Assembly (NCBI GenBank): GCA_016783065.1
Contig: JADHXI010000012.1
Coordinates: forward strand, 1-35,892
Direction: 5' to 3'
Source: Desulfobacteraceae bacterium
GTDB taxonomy: Bacteria; Desulfobacterota; DSM-4660; Desulfatiglandales; Desulfatiglandaceae
DNA length: 35,892 nt
Below the pieces are notes generated by a model, which worked only from the letters and a program-made list of their open reading frames with translations, searched no databases and was not told the origin of the DNA. Shown piece by piece: positions 18,235 to 26,395 of the stretch (its first letter is position 1; each line of letters starts with the position of its first letter). A program made the position numbers and the translations under genes.

Positions 18235-18984
18235 ATGAGCGACGAGAATTCCAGGGTGGTGGTTATTACTGGGGGATCAAAGGGCATCGGTCGTGCTGTG
18301 GCCTTGCAATTCGGAGGGGAAGGGGCAAAAATCATTATTGTCCATTATGATCCGGATGAATCTGCCGCACAGGAAACACTGAATGTCTTGGCTGAAATGG
18401 ATGTGGAGGGAGAGAGCCACAGGATTGACGTATCTTCCTTTGAGGCTGTGGAGGCGTTATTCAAGGAAACAATCTCCAGATTTGGGAGGATCGACGTCCT
18501 GGTCAATAACGCAGGCATAACCAGAGATACCCTTTTACTGAGAATGGGTGAGGATGCCTGGGACAGTGTCATACGGGTTAACCTGAAGAGTGTTTTTAAC
18601 TGCACCCAGGCCGTCATAAGATCGATGGTAAAGCAACGCGGGGGGCGTATCGTAAATATCTCTTCGGTGGTGGGCGTGATAGGGAATCCCGGCCAGTCCA
18701 ACTACGCTGCGTCCAAGGCGGGGATTATTGGTTTTAGTAAGAGTATTGCCAGGGAGGTGGCCGGAAGAGGGGTAACCGTCAATGTAGTTGCGCCCGGGTT
18801 TGTGGAGACAGACATGACGGCGGTGCTCTCCGAAAAGGTGAAGGAGGCTTTCCTGCAGCAGATACCACTGGGCAGGGCCGGCAAACCGGAAGATATTGCT
18901 GAAGCGGTCTATTGGCTCTGCTCCGAAGGAGCGAGCTATATTACCGGCCAAATCATCCATGTAAATGGAGGGATGTATATGTAG
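18235..18984 (+). CDS. fabG: 3-oxoacyl-ACP reductase
   Basis: A classical short-chain dehydrogenase of 249 residues with cofactor motif GGSKGIG (13-19), NNAG (91-94) and the catalytic set Ser143/Ser144, Tyr157 and Lys161 in SNYAASK. It reduces 3-oxoacyl-ACP with NADPH in fatty acid elongation. Placement before acpP and fabF supports FabG over other SDRs. AGGAAG is 5 nt upstream of the ATG. It directly follows the plsX remnant. Confidence 0.95.
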   Translation: MSDENSRVVVITGGSKGIGRAVALQFGGEGAKIIIVHYDPDESAAQETLNVLAEMDVEGESHRIDVSSFEAVEALFKETISRFGRIDVLVNNAGITRDTLLLRMGEDAWDSVIRVNLKSVFNCTQAVIRSMVKQRGGRIVNISSVVGVIGNPGQSNYAASKAGIIGFSKSIAREVAGRGVTVNVVAPGFVETDMTAVLSEKVKEAFLQQIPLGRAGKPEDIAEAVYWLCSEGASYITGQIIHVNGGMYM

Positions 18985-18994
18985 ACGTAATTAG

Positions 18995-19024
18995 CTTGAC
19001 CGAAAACCCCGCTTTTCGGTCAAG
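18995..19024 (+). terminator. Strong hairpin after fabG
   Basis: CTTGACCGAAAA (18995-19006) and TTTTCGGTCAAG (19013-19024) form a perfect 12-bp stem with loop CCCCGC, 10 bp after the fabG stop. There is no T-run directly after, so it is a terminator or attenuator or processing hairpin setting acpP apart from fabG. Confidence 0.6.
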
Positions 19025-19035
19025 AATTGGAAATC

Positions 19036-19075
19036 CCTCCGGGGCGGAGGCCTGAATATGACTTTTCGTTCAGGC
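19036..19075. repeat. Two further hairpins in the fabG-acpP gap
   Basis: CCTCCG/CGGAGG (19036-19050, 3-nt loop) and GCCTGAA/TTCAGGC (19050-19056 with 19069-19075) follow the main hairpin. They may strengthen termination or protect mRNA ends. Confidence 0.45.
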
Positions 19076-19093
19076 ATTAATTAACATGCTGTT

Positions 19094-19121
19094 TTGACAA
19101 ACCCGTTCAATCTGGTAAACA
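19094..19121 (+). promoter_or_regulatory. Candidate acpP promoter
   Basis: TTGACA (19094-19099), a 16-nt spacer and TAAACA (19116-19121) lie 28 bp before the acpP start. A separate promoter fits the very high demand for acyl carrier protein. Confidence 0.5.
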
Positions 19122-19148
19122 TGAAATTCAATCAGGAGGTAATAGTAA

Positions 19149-19388
<240 letters not shown>

Positions 19389-19431
19389 TGAGGTACGTGA
19401 ATGAACACTGGGTCAAAGCAGGAGTCATGAG

Positions 19432-20673
19432 ATGACCAGGAGGGTTGTGGTTACAGGCCTTGGGATGGCCACGCCTTTGGGCACCGGTGTAGAGAAAAAT
19501 TGGGAAGCCGCGTGTGCCGGTAAGTCAGGTATTGGACCCATTACAAAATTTGACTCATCCTCTTTTTCGGCCAGAATTGCCGGGGAGGTTAGCGATTTCA
19601 GATCCGAAGATTTTGTGGACAAGCAGCAGATTCGCCGGTTCGATATATTTATTCACTATGCTGTGGCCTCAGCCAGGATGGCTATGGAGGATTCAGGTCT
19701 GAAGATCACGCCTTCCAACGCCCACCGGGTGGGGAGCATAACCGGCTCGGGTCTCGGTGGGTTGGCCATGCTACTTCACAACCACAAAGTCCTTCTGGAA
19801 AAAGGGCCTCGTCGCATCAGCCCTTTCTTTATACCCGGTATTATTGCCAATATGGCCCCCGGCCAGATCGCTATTGAATTTGGGGCAAAAGGACCAAATA
19901 TATCCATTGAAACAGCCTGCGCTGCCAGCTGCCATGCAGTGGGGGAGGCATTCCGGATGATCAGGGAAGGTATTTCGGATGCCATTATCGCAGGGGGGGC
20001 AGAAGCAGTGGTGAATCCACTTTCCCTTGGCGGGTTTTGTTCCATGCGGGCCCTTTCCACCAGGAATGACGAACCCGAGAAGGCTTCACGCCCCTTTGAC
20101 CTGGACCGCGACGGTTTTGTGATGGGGGAGGGTGCGGGCATGCTCATTCTGGAAGAACTCGATCAGGCCCTTGAAAGGGGAACCAATATCTATGCGGAGG
20201 TGGTGGGCTATGGTTTGAGCGGGGATGCCTATCATGTATCTGCTCCGGATCCCGAAGGCGAAGGGGCCATTAACTGCATGAAGATGGCAATCGACTATGC
20301 GGGTCTGCGGCCTGATCAGATTGATTATATCAATGCCCATGGCACCTCTACCAAACTGAATGACCTGTCGGAAAACAAGGCTATAAAAGCCGTATTTGGA
20401 GAGCATGCCTACAAACTTGCCATTAGCTCCACCAAATCCATGACCGGACATCTCCTCGGGGGTGCGGGGGGAGTAGAAGCTATTTTTGCGGCACTCACAA
20501 TCAAACGTGGGATCATTCCTCCCACCATCAATTATGAGACCCTTGATCCTGAATGTGATCTGGACTATGTCCCCAATGTGGCGAGGCAGGCTAAGGTGGA
20601 AACCGCTATGTCGAATTCCTTTGGCTTTGGCGGAACAAACGCCTGTCTGATCTTAAAGGCCTTTGAGGCATAA
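19432..20673 (+). CDS. fabF: 3-oxoacyl-ACP synthase II
   Basis: The 413-residue condensing enzyme has the Cys-His-His triad: Cys163 in ETACAASCH, His303 in NAHGTSTKLND and His340 in KSMTGHLLGGAGG, with the C-terminal SNSFGFGGTN loop. It elongates acyl-ACP with malonyl-ACP. AGGAG lies 8 nt before the ATG, 43 nt after acpP. As no fabH is left at this locus, initiation of fatty acid synthesis must rely on a gene elsewhere. Confidence 0.97.
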   Translation: MTRRVVVTGLGMATPLGTGVEKNWEAACAGKSGIGPITKFDSSSFSARIAGEVSDFRSEDFVDKQQIRRFDIFIHYAVASARMAMEDSGLKITPSNAHRVGSITGSGLGGLAMLLHNHKVLLEKGPRRISPFFIPGIIANMAPGQIAIEFGAKGPNISIETACAASCHAVGEAFRMIREGISDAIIAGGAEAVVNPLSLGGFCSMRALSTRNDEPEKASRPFDLDRDGFVMGEGAGMLILEELDQALERGTNIYAEVVGYGLSGDAYHVSAPDPEGEGAINCMKMAIDYAGLRPDQIDYINAHGTSTKLNDLSENKAIKAVFGEHAYKLAISSTKSMTGHLLGGAGGVEAIFAALTIKRGIIPPTINYETLDPECDLDYVPNVARQAKVETAMSNSFGFGGTNACLILKAFEA

Positions 20674-20674
20674 G

Positions 20675-20697
20675 CCGGATAAACCCGGTAGATTGAA
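20675..20697 (-). repeat. Reverse-oriented copy of the CCGG intergenic repeat
   Basis: CCGGATAAACCCGG (20675-20688) followed by GATTGAA (20691-20697) is, on the minus strand, TTCAATC then CCGGGTTTATCCGG, closely like 13775-13803. It lies just after the fabF stop. Confidence 0.45.
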
Positions 20698-20804
20698 GCT
20701 TGGTGATTGCCGGTAGTCGCAATAAAATTCCTCAAATTGTAAATATTCATTAAACAATCCTTTGGGTCCAACATCTTTAAAATATGTCATGGAGAATAAA
20801 CCGT

Positions 20805-21233
20805 ATGGATATCGTGCTAGGGTCAGACCACGGGGGGGTTGACCTAAAAGAGGCCTGCAAGGCCCATTTGGAGGGCTCGCCCGATTACAGGGTCACGGAT
20901 TGGGGTGTATTCAGCGTGGATTCGGCCGATTACCCTGAGATAGCCCACCGGGTGGCCCAGGCTGTGGCCAAGGCTGAATTCGATCGGGGGATTTTGATCT
21001 GCGGCACGGGTCTTGGGATGAGTATGGTGGCCAATCGCTACAAGGGGATACGCGCAGCCCTTTGTCACAACCTCTTTACCGCCCGAATGAGCCGGCTCCA
21101 CAATGATGCCAACATATTGGTGATGGGCGGACGGGTCATAGGTGCGGGGCAGGCCTTGGAGATGGTAGATCTCTTTCTGAAGACCCCTTTTGAGGGAGGG
21201 CGTCATCAGCGCAGAGTGGAACAGATCGATTGA
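20805..21233 (+). CDS. rpiB: Ribose 5-phosphate isomerase B
   Basis: This 142-residue RpiB/LacA family protein begins MDIVLGSDHGGVDLKE, has GILICGTGLGMSMVANRYKGIRAALC (phosphate and sugar binding, catalytic region) and NDANILVMGGRVIG. It interconverts ribose 5-phosphate and ribulose 5-phosphate. The ATG at 20805 is preferred over one 21 nt upstream because GGAG lies 10 nt before it and the family starts here. Confidence 0.95.
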   Translation: MDIVLGSDHGGVDLKEACKAHLEGSPDYRVTDWGVFSVDSADYPEIAHRVAQAVAKAEFDRGILICGTGLGMSMVANRYKGIRAALCHNLFTARMSRLHNDANILVMGGRVIGAGQALEMVDLFLKTPFEGGRHQRRVEQID

Positions 21234-21293
21234 GAGCTTTATTGTGACCCGAAATCTTTTCGCTTTTGCCTCAACATTTCTTAGGAGCCATCG

Positions 21294-21740
21294 TTGACCA
21301 GACCCTCCTGGGCCGAATATTTTATGACCATTACCAAGATGGTGGCCAAGCGATCCACCTGTTTGCGGCGTCATGTGGGCGCCATTTTGGTAAAGGACAG
21401 GAGAATATTGGCTACAGGTTATAATGGGGCACCGGCGGGTCTGACCCATTGCCATGAGGCCGGCTGCCTGAGAGAGGACTCCTCTGTTCCTTCCGGTGAA
21501 AGGCATGAACTCTGCCGGGGACTCCATGCAGAGCAGAACGTCATTATACAGGCGGCGTATCACGGGATCCCCATCGCGGATTCTACCCTCTATTGTACCA
21601 ATAAACCCTGTGTAATATGTTCCAAGATGATCATCAACGCAGGGATAAAAAAGATCTGTTGTGACCAGGGCTATGATGACCCGTTGGCCGATCAGATGCT
21701 GGCGGAGGCAGATATTGAGATTGCGAGGTTTACGCCATGA
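21294..21740 (+). CDS. Deoxycytidylate (dCMP) deaminase, ComEB-type
   Basis: The 148-residue zinc deaminase makes dUMP from dCMP for dTMP synthesis. The zinc site is His78-Ala-Glu80 in LHAEQNVI and Cys106-x2-Cys109 in [11 protein letters not shown]; the N-terminal [28 protein letters not shown] is typical of dCMP deaminases rather than cytidine deaminases. The start is TTG at 21294 with AGGAG 7 nt upstream. It overlaps nrdR by 4 nt (ATGA), implying coupled translation of two deoxynucleotide-related genes. Confidence 0.95.
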   Translation: MTRPSWAEYFMTITKMVAKRSTCLRRHVGAILVKDRRILATGYNGAPAGLTHCHEAGCLREDSSVPSGERHELCRGLHAEQNVIIQAAYHGIPIADSTLYCTNKPCVICSKMIINAGIKKICCDQGYDDPLADQMLAEADIEIARFTP

Positions 21741-22213
21741 AATGCCCCTATTGTGCGAAGATAGACAATAAGGTGATCGACTCGCGGCTGAGCAAAGACG
21801 GAAGAAGCATCAGAAGAAGACGGGAATGCCTGGGATGCGGGAGAAGATTTACCACTTATGAAAAGCTGGAAGATGTCCTCCCCATGGTGGTGAAGAAGGA
21901 TGGCCGGCGAGAGGCCTTTAACCGGGAGAAGATCACTTCCGGCATTCGCAAGGCCTGCCAGAAAAGACCCATCAGTGTGACGAGGATCGAAGAATTTACC
22001 GACGCCCTAGAGTTCCATTTTCAAGAACTCGGGGCAAGGGAGGTTGACAGTTCAGAAGTGGGGGAAAGAGTAATTAATGAGCTGCGGGCATGGGATGAAG
22101 TGGCCTATGTCCGGTTTGCTTCTGTCTATAGACAGTTTAGGGATATCAATGAATTCATGGCGGAACTGAAAGGAATTCTCAAGTCAAGGCAGGAAAAGGG
22201 GGGCGAGGATTGA
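21737..22213 (+). CDS. nrdR: Transcriptional repressor NrdR
   Basis: A 158-residue regulator with an N-terminal zinc ribbon (Cys3/6 and Cys31/34 in MKCPYC and CLGCGRRF) followed by an ATP-cone domain ([23 protein letters not shown]). NrdR senses ATP/dATP and represses ribonucleotide reductase genes through NrdR boxes. Its start overlaps the dCMP deaminase stop, and rib genes follow, a common arrangement. Confidence 0.97.
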   Translation: MKCPYCAKIDNKVIDSRLSKDGRSIRRRRECLGCGRRFTTYEKLEDVLPMVVKKDGRREAFNREKITSGIRKACQKRPISVTRIEEFTDALEFHFQELGAREVDSSEVGERVINELRAWDEVAYVRFASVYRQFRDINEFMAELKGILKSRQEKGGED

Positions 22214-22247
22214 TAGGTTTTTGAATTAAAGGGTTCGGGGGTCGGTC

Positions 22248-23354
22248 TTGAACAAAGTGGATTCAAAGTTCATGAGGGAGGCCTTACGACAGGCCAGAAA
22301 AGGCCTTGGGCGTACATCACCCAACCCCGCTGTGGGGGCTGTGATTGTGAGAGAAGGTGAGATTGTGGCCAGGGGATATCATCACAGGGCCGGGCACCCG
22401 CACGCAGAGGTGGAGGCCTTGCGAAAACTGGAGGGGAAGGCCCAAGGGTCTACCCTTTATGTGACTCTGGAGCCATGCAATCATTTTGGGAGAACACCGC
22501 CATGCACCGAGGCCATCCTAAAGAGCGGGATCCAGCGAGTGGTGGTTGGCATGAAGGATCCCAACCCCCAGGTCTCGGGGGGTGGGTGCGGGTTTCTGAA
22601 AAAAAATGGCGTCGAGGTGAGCACCAGTCTCCTGGAACCAGAATGCCGCCGGTTGAATGAAGGCTATTTAAAGTTTGTTGCCCATAAACGACCGTTTGTT
22701 ATGGTCAAATCTGCCCTCACACTGGACGGATGGACCGCCACATCCACAGGAGATTCCAAGTGGATCACCAATGAAAGGTCAAGACAGTTTGTCCATGGAC
22801 TGAGGAATAGGGTGGATGCCTTACTGGTCGGGGTTGGGACGGTGCTTGCAGATGACCCTTCTCTTACGACTCGCCTCAAAGGGGGGCAGGGCAAAGATCC
22901 CGTACGGATTGTCGTTGATACGAATGTAAGGACACCTTTGGATGCCAAGGTCCTGGGTCACAAATCCGATACTCAGACCCTCCTTGTCGCTGGTGCCTAC
23001 CCCCGCCCTGAAATCCGAAAAAAATTCCAAGAAAATGGGGTTTCGATCATTACCTGCCCTCTAAAAGATGGAAGGATTGACTTGGGGGCCTTGATGGATA
23101 TATTGGGAGAACGGTCCTTGACGACCCTCTTGGTGGAGGGGGGTGCCTCTATCATCGGTTCATTGTTGCGGGAGAGGCTGGTTGACAAGTTCCTAATCTT
23201 TACGGCCCCAAAGCTGCTGGGAGGAAACGACGGGGTTCCCATGGCGACGGGTCCTGGAGCGAGGCAAATGGATGATTGCCTTTGCTTGAGGGACCTTGAA
23301 GTGAGGCGCTTTGGTGAAGACATCCTCACTGTTGGGTATCCTGATTATGGGTAG
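22248..23354 (+). CDS. ribD: Bifunctional riboflavin deaminase/reductase
   Basis: The 368-residue protein has an N-terminal deaminase domain with zinc ligands His52 (HAE), Cys77 and Cys86 (EPCNHFGRTPPC), then a reductase domain from about 145 (FVMVKSALTLDGWTA, and LLVEGGASIIGSLL near the end). It performs the second and third steps of riboflavin synthesis. The TTG at 22248 aligns with the normal N-terminus; an ATG at 22272 is the alternative, and neither has a convincing Shine-Dalgarno. No FMN riboswitch was recognised before the gene. Confidence 0.94.
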   Translation: MNKVDSKFMREALRQARKGLGRTSPNPAVGAVIVREGEIVARGYHHRAGHPHAEVEALRKLEGKAQGSTLYVTLEPCNHFGRTPPCTEAILKSGIQRVVVGMKDPNPQVSGGGCGFLKKNGVEVSTSLLEPECRRLNEGYLKFVAHKRPFVMVKSALTLDGWTATSTGDSKWITNERSRQFVHGLRNRVDALLVGVGTVLADDPSLTTRLKGGQGKDPVRIVVDTNVRTPLDAKVLGHKSDTQTLLVAGAYPRPEIRKKFQENGVSIITCPLKDGRIDLGALMDILGERSLTTLLVEGGASIIGSLLRERLVDKFLIFTAPKLLGGNDGVPMATGPGARQMDDCLCLRDLEVRRFGEDILTVGYPDYG

Positions 23355-23411
23355 AGCAGGTATTATTAAATACTATTACGTGATTCGAACTTTGGCTCAT
23401 TTCTAGTTTTT

Positions 23412-23428
23412 CCGGTTATCCGGGTTAG
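23412..23428 (+). repeat. Copy of the CCGG intergenic repeat
   Basis: CCGGTTATCCGGGTTAG repeats the sequence at 13790-13807 with one T missing, in the 89-bp gap between ribD and ribE. The rest of the gap shows no other signal. Confidence 0.45.
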
Positions 23429-23443
23429 CACGAGCAATAACAG

Positions 23444-24106
23444 ATGTTCACCGGTCTGGTCGAAGGGGTTGGCAAAATAAAAAACATCCGTCGCACTCAA
23501 GACGTTATGAGAGTGACCGTTATCCCCCCTTATCAGTTCGAAGACTGCCGACTTGGGGATAGTCTTTGTGTTGATGGTGTGTGTCTGACAGTGACAGATA
23601 TCAAAGAAGGGGCCTATACCATGGACGTTTCCCATGAGTCCATGTTGCGAAGTACCTTGGGGCATCTTCGAGAGGGCAACGAAGTGAATCTGGAGCGGGC
23701 TTTGCGCCCAACGGATCGATTGGGGGGACACTTGGTCTCCGGCCATGTAGACGGGACCGGGAAGATATTGAAAAAAGAGGCAAAACGAGGGTTCTGGTTT
23801 TTGAGGATAGGAATTGACCAACAACTCTCACGATATACCATCGAAAAGGGATCAATAGCAGCGGACGGCATTAGCTTAACCATCAACCGCTGTGAGGATA
23901 GATTTTTTGAAGTGAACATCATACCTCAGACAGTCAAGGAGACCACCCTTTTGAAAAAAAGAGTCGGAGACCTGGTCAACCTGGAGACGGACCTGATTGG
24001 AAAATATGTGGAAAAATTCTTTCTGAGAGACAGGCAAAAACCACAAGAAGACACCAATTCGCGTATCAGTCTTGAGATGCTCTTAGAACAGGGATTTGGT
24101 GATTAA
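23444..24106 (+). CDS. ribE: Riboflavin synthase, alpha chain
   Basis: The 220-residue protein starts MFTGLVEGVGKI as the family does and has two lumazine-binding repeats; VDGVCLTV in the first is echoed by AADGISLTI in the second. It dismutates two lumazines to riboflavin. It follows ribD by 89 nt; ribBA starts 1 nt after its stop. Confidence 0.96.
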   Translation: MFTGLVEGVGKIKNIRRTQDVMRVTVIPPYQFEDCRLGDSLCVDGVCLTVTDIKEGAYTMDVSHESMLRSTLGHLREGNEVNLERALRPTDRLGGHLVSGHVDGTGKILKKEAKRGFWFLRIGIDQQLSRYTIEKGSIAADGISLTINRCEDRFFEVNIIPQTVKETTLLKKRVGDLVNLETDLIGKYVEKFFLRDRQKPQEDTNSRISLEMLLEQGFGD

Positions 24107-24107
24107 T

Positions 24108-25316
24108 ATGGGTATCGCAAGCATTGAAGAAATATTGGAAGATCTGAGAGATGGGAAAATGACAATCCTCGTGGATGATGAGGACCGGGAAAACGAAGGG
24201 GATCTTACCATTGCTGCAGAAAAGGTCACTCCTGAGGCCATCAATTTCATGACCAAATACGGTCGCGGGCTTGTCTGCCTGGCCTTGAGCCCCGAAATCG
24301 TTGAAAGGCTAAAGCTACCGCCGATGGTCTATGATAATCGTTCGCCCTATAAGACCGCCTTTACCACCTCCATTGAGGCACGGAACGGGGTGACAACGGG
24401 TGTATCGGCAGCCGACCGGGCGCATACCGTCTTGACGGCCGTGGCGGACGATGCCAGACCGGAAGACCTTGTTCAGCCTGGGTTCGTTTTTCCATTGCGG
24501 GCCAGAAGGGGCGGGGTCTTATTCAGGACGGGTCAGACCGAGGGCTCTGTTGATCTGGCTCGTCTTGCGGGTTTGAAGCAAGCGGCTGTGATCTGCGGGA
24601 TCATGAAGGAGGACGGCACCATGGCCAGGATGCCGGACCTTGAAAAGTTTAGCGAAAAACATGGACTTAAAATCGCCACCGTGGCCGATGTCATTGCCTA
24701 TCGCATGCGTACGGAGTCCTTTGTTCACAAGGCTGCGGAGACGGTTTTGCCCACCCCATTTGGGGAGTTTACCGCCGTTGCCTTTGCAAACGATATTGAC
24801 GATTATGAACATCTGGCGTTGGTCAAGGGCAAAATTGATTCCAAAAAAGAAATCCTGGTGCGGGTCCATTCCGGGTGTTTGACGGGAGATGTCTTTGGCT
24901 CCCATCGGTGCGATTGCGGTGAACAGCTTAAGAAGGCCATGGCAATTATTACTGAGGAAGGTCTTGGGGTAATTCTTTACTTACAGCAGGAAGGCAGGGG
25001 AATCGGCCTCGCAAACAAATTAAAGGCTTACGCACTGCAGGACAAGGGTCTGGATACGGTTGAGGCGAACGTGGAGTTGGGATTTGGGGCCGATTTGAGG
25101 GATTACGGCGTTGGGGCACAGATTCTGGCTGCCCTGGGTATCAAGAAGATGCGACTGATCACGAACAACCCCAAAAAGATTATCGGCCTTGAAGGTTACG
25201 GGCTCCAGGTGACAGGTAGGGTCCCCCTTGAGTGCGAGCCCAAGCCTGAAAACCGGGAATATCTGTTGACCAAGTGTCAAAAACTGGGGCACCTGATGAA
25301 ACAACTTGAGGGGTAG
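24108..25316 (+). CDS. ribBA: DHBP synthase / GTP cyclohydrolase II fusion
   Basis: This 402-residue bifunctional enzyme feeds both branches of riboflavin synthesis. The N-terminal half is 3,4-dihydroxy-2-butanone-4-phosphate synthase (DDEDRENEGDL acidic loop, TGVSAADRAHTV). The C-terminal half is GTP cyclohydrolase II with the zinc site in CLTGDVFGSHRCDCGEQL and QEGRGIGLANKL. The ATG at 24108, one base after the ribE stop, is preferred to an upstream TTG overlapping ribE. Confidence 0.96.
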   Translation: MGIASIEEILEDLRDGKMTILVDDEDRENEGDLTIAAEKVTPEAINFMTKYGRGLVCLALSPEIVERLKLPPMVYDNRSPYKTAFTTSIEARNGVTTGVSAADRAHTVLTAVADDARPEDLVQPGFVFPLRARRGGVLFRTGQTEGSVDLARLAGLKQAAVICGIMKEDGTMARMPDLEKFSEKHGLKIATVADVIAYRMRTESFVHKAAETVLPTPFGEFTAVAFANDIDDYEHLALVKGKIDSKKEILVRVHSGCLTGDVFGSHRCDCGEQLKKAMAIITEEGLGVILYLQQEGRGIGLANKLKAYALQDKGLDTVEANVELGFGADLRDYGVGAQILAALGIKKMRLITNNPKKIIGLEGYGLQVTGRVPLECEPKPENREYLLTKCQKLGHLMKQLEG

Positions 25317-25382
25317 AGACAGGAATTTGAAACAGGCGAATGCCGTATGGACAATTCAGGTATTTTTTAAAGGGGGGTGCAA

Positions 25383-25850
25383 ATGCCCAATATAGTAGAA
25401 GGACAGCTATCGGCTGAAGGTTTTCGATTTGCGATCATCGTGAGCAGGTTTAATGATTTCATCTGTTCCAGGCTGGCGGAAGGGGCCATGGATGCCCTGA
25501 TGAGGAACGGTGCTGATGACGAAAAACTCTTGCTCGTAAAGGTCCCGGGGGCCTTCGAGATCCCAATCGTGGCAAAGAGGCTTTCCCAGAGCGGTCATTA
25601 CGATGCAATCATCTGTCTGGGTGCCGTTATAAGGGGAGCCACATCACATTTTGAATACGTGGCTGCTGAAGTATCAAAGGGAATCGCCAATGTCGCCCTG
25701 GAGAGCAATATTCCCATAACCTTTGGTATCTTGACCACAGATAACCTGGAGCAGGCCATAGAGAGGGCCGGGTCAAAATCGGGCAACAAGGGTTTTGAGG
25801 CTGCCATGGTAGCCATTGAGATGGTCAATCTCCTAAAGGGATTGGAATAA
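25383..25850 (+). CDS. ribH: 6,7-dimethyl-8-ribityllumazine synthase
   Basis: The 155-residue protein makes the lumazine used by Rib[46 protein letters not shown] (with the catalytic His) and [11 protein letters not shown] are family motifs. AGGGGGG sits 5 nt before the ATG. With ribD, ribE and ribBA it completes riboflavin synthesis apart from the phosphatase step. Confidence 0.97.
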   Translation: MPNIVEGQLSAEGFRFAIIVSRFNDFICSRLAEGAMDALMRNGADDEKLLLVKVPGAFEIPIVAKRLSQSGHYDAIICLGAVIRGATSHFEYVAAEVSKGIANVALESNIPITFGILTTDNLEQAIERAGSKSGNKGFEAAMVAIEMVNLLKGLE

Positions 25851-25895
25851 CCCGGCCTGGTCCTCAAAAGGTGGGAGTTGTTTGACCTTGCGGAT

Positions 25896-25911
25896 GGAAA
25901 CATAGGTTTCC
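25896..25911. repeat. Small hairpin before nusB
   Basis: GGAAAC (25896-25901) pairs with GTTTCC (25906-25911) over a 4-nt loop, in the 89-bp gap between ribH and nusB. No T-run. Confidence 0.3.
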
Positions 25912-25939
25912 CCAATAATTTATAGATTTAATTAAACGA

Positions 25940-26374
25940 ATGGGCAGAAGACGAAGGGCCCGAGAACTTGCTATTCAGGTTCTTTTTCATTTGGAAGTGA
26001 ACCCCGCCGTCCCGGAGGAGGCGTTTGGTCAGGTCTGTGAAAACTTTGGTGCCAGAAAGTCGATCAGGCCGTTCTCAAGGGAGTTGGTCATGGGTGTCTG
26101 TGAAAAGAGACAGGATCTGGATAGTTTGATCATAAGTGCATCCAAGAACTGGCGTCTGGAACGTATGCCATATGTGGATCGGTCCATACTGAGAATGGCC
26201 ACATTCGAAATCTTGTTCAGGGAAGATATTCCGCCCAAGGTCTCCATCGACGAGGCCGTGGAGATCGGAAAGAGGTTCGGGGCGGAAGACTCCGGCAGTT
26301 TTATAAATGGGATTTTGGACAATATATACAATGCCCTGGTTCAGGATGGCCGGGCAGGGAAGATGGAAGAATAA
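25940..26374 (+). CDS. nusB: Transcription antitermination factor NusB
   Basis: This 144-residue all-helical protein begins MGRRRRARELAIQVLFHLE (RNA-binding arginine-rich start) and has the conserved IDEAVEIGKRFGAEDSGSFINGILDNI segment. NusB binds boxA RNA with S10 for rRNA antitermination. The ribH-nusB order is the common one. No clear Shine-Dalgarno precedes the ATG. Confidence 0.96.
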   Translation: MGRRRRARELAIQVLFHLEVNPAVPEEAFGQVCENFGARKSIRPFSRELVMGVCEKRQDLDSLIISASKNWRLERMPYVDRSILRMATFEILFREDIPPKVSIDEAVEIGKRFGAEDSGSFINGILDNIYNALVQDGRAGKMEE

Positions 26375-26395
26375 TGCGTGGGAGAGTTTCGGACG

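Noticed and set aside
22214-22247. FMN riboswitch before the riboflavin genes
   Set aside because: The gap before ribD is only 34 nt and the other rib gaps lack the conserved FMN riboswitch (RFN) core, so there is no room or sequence support.
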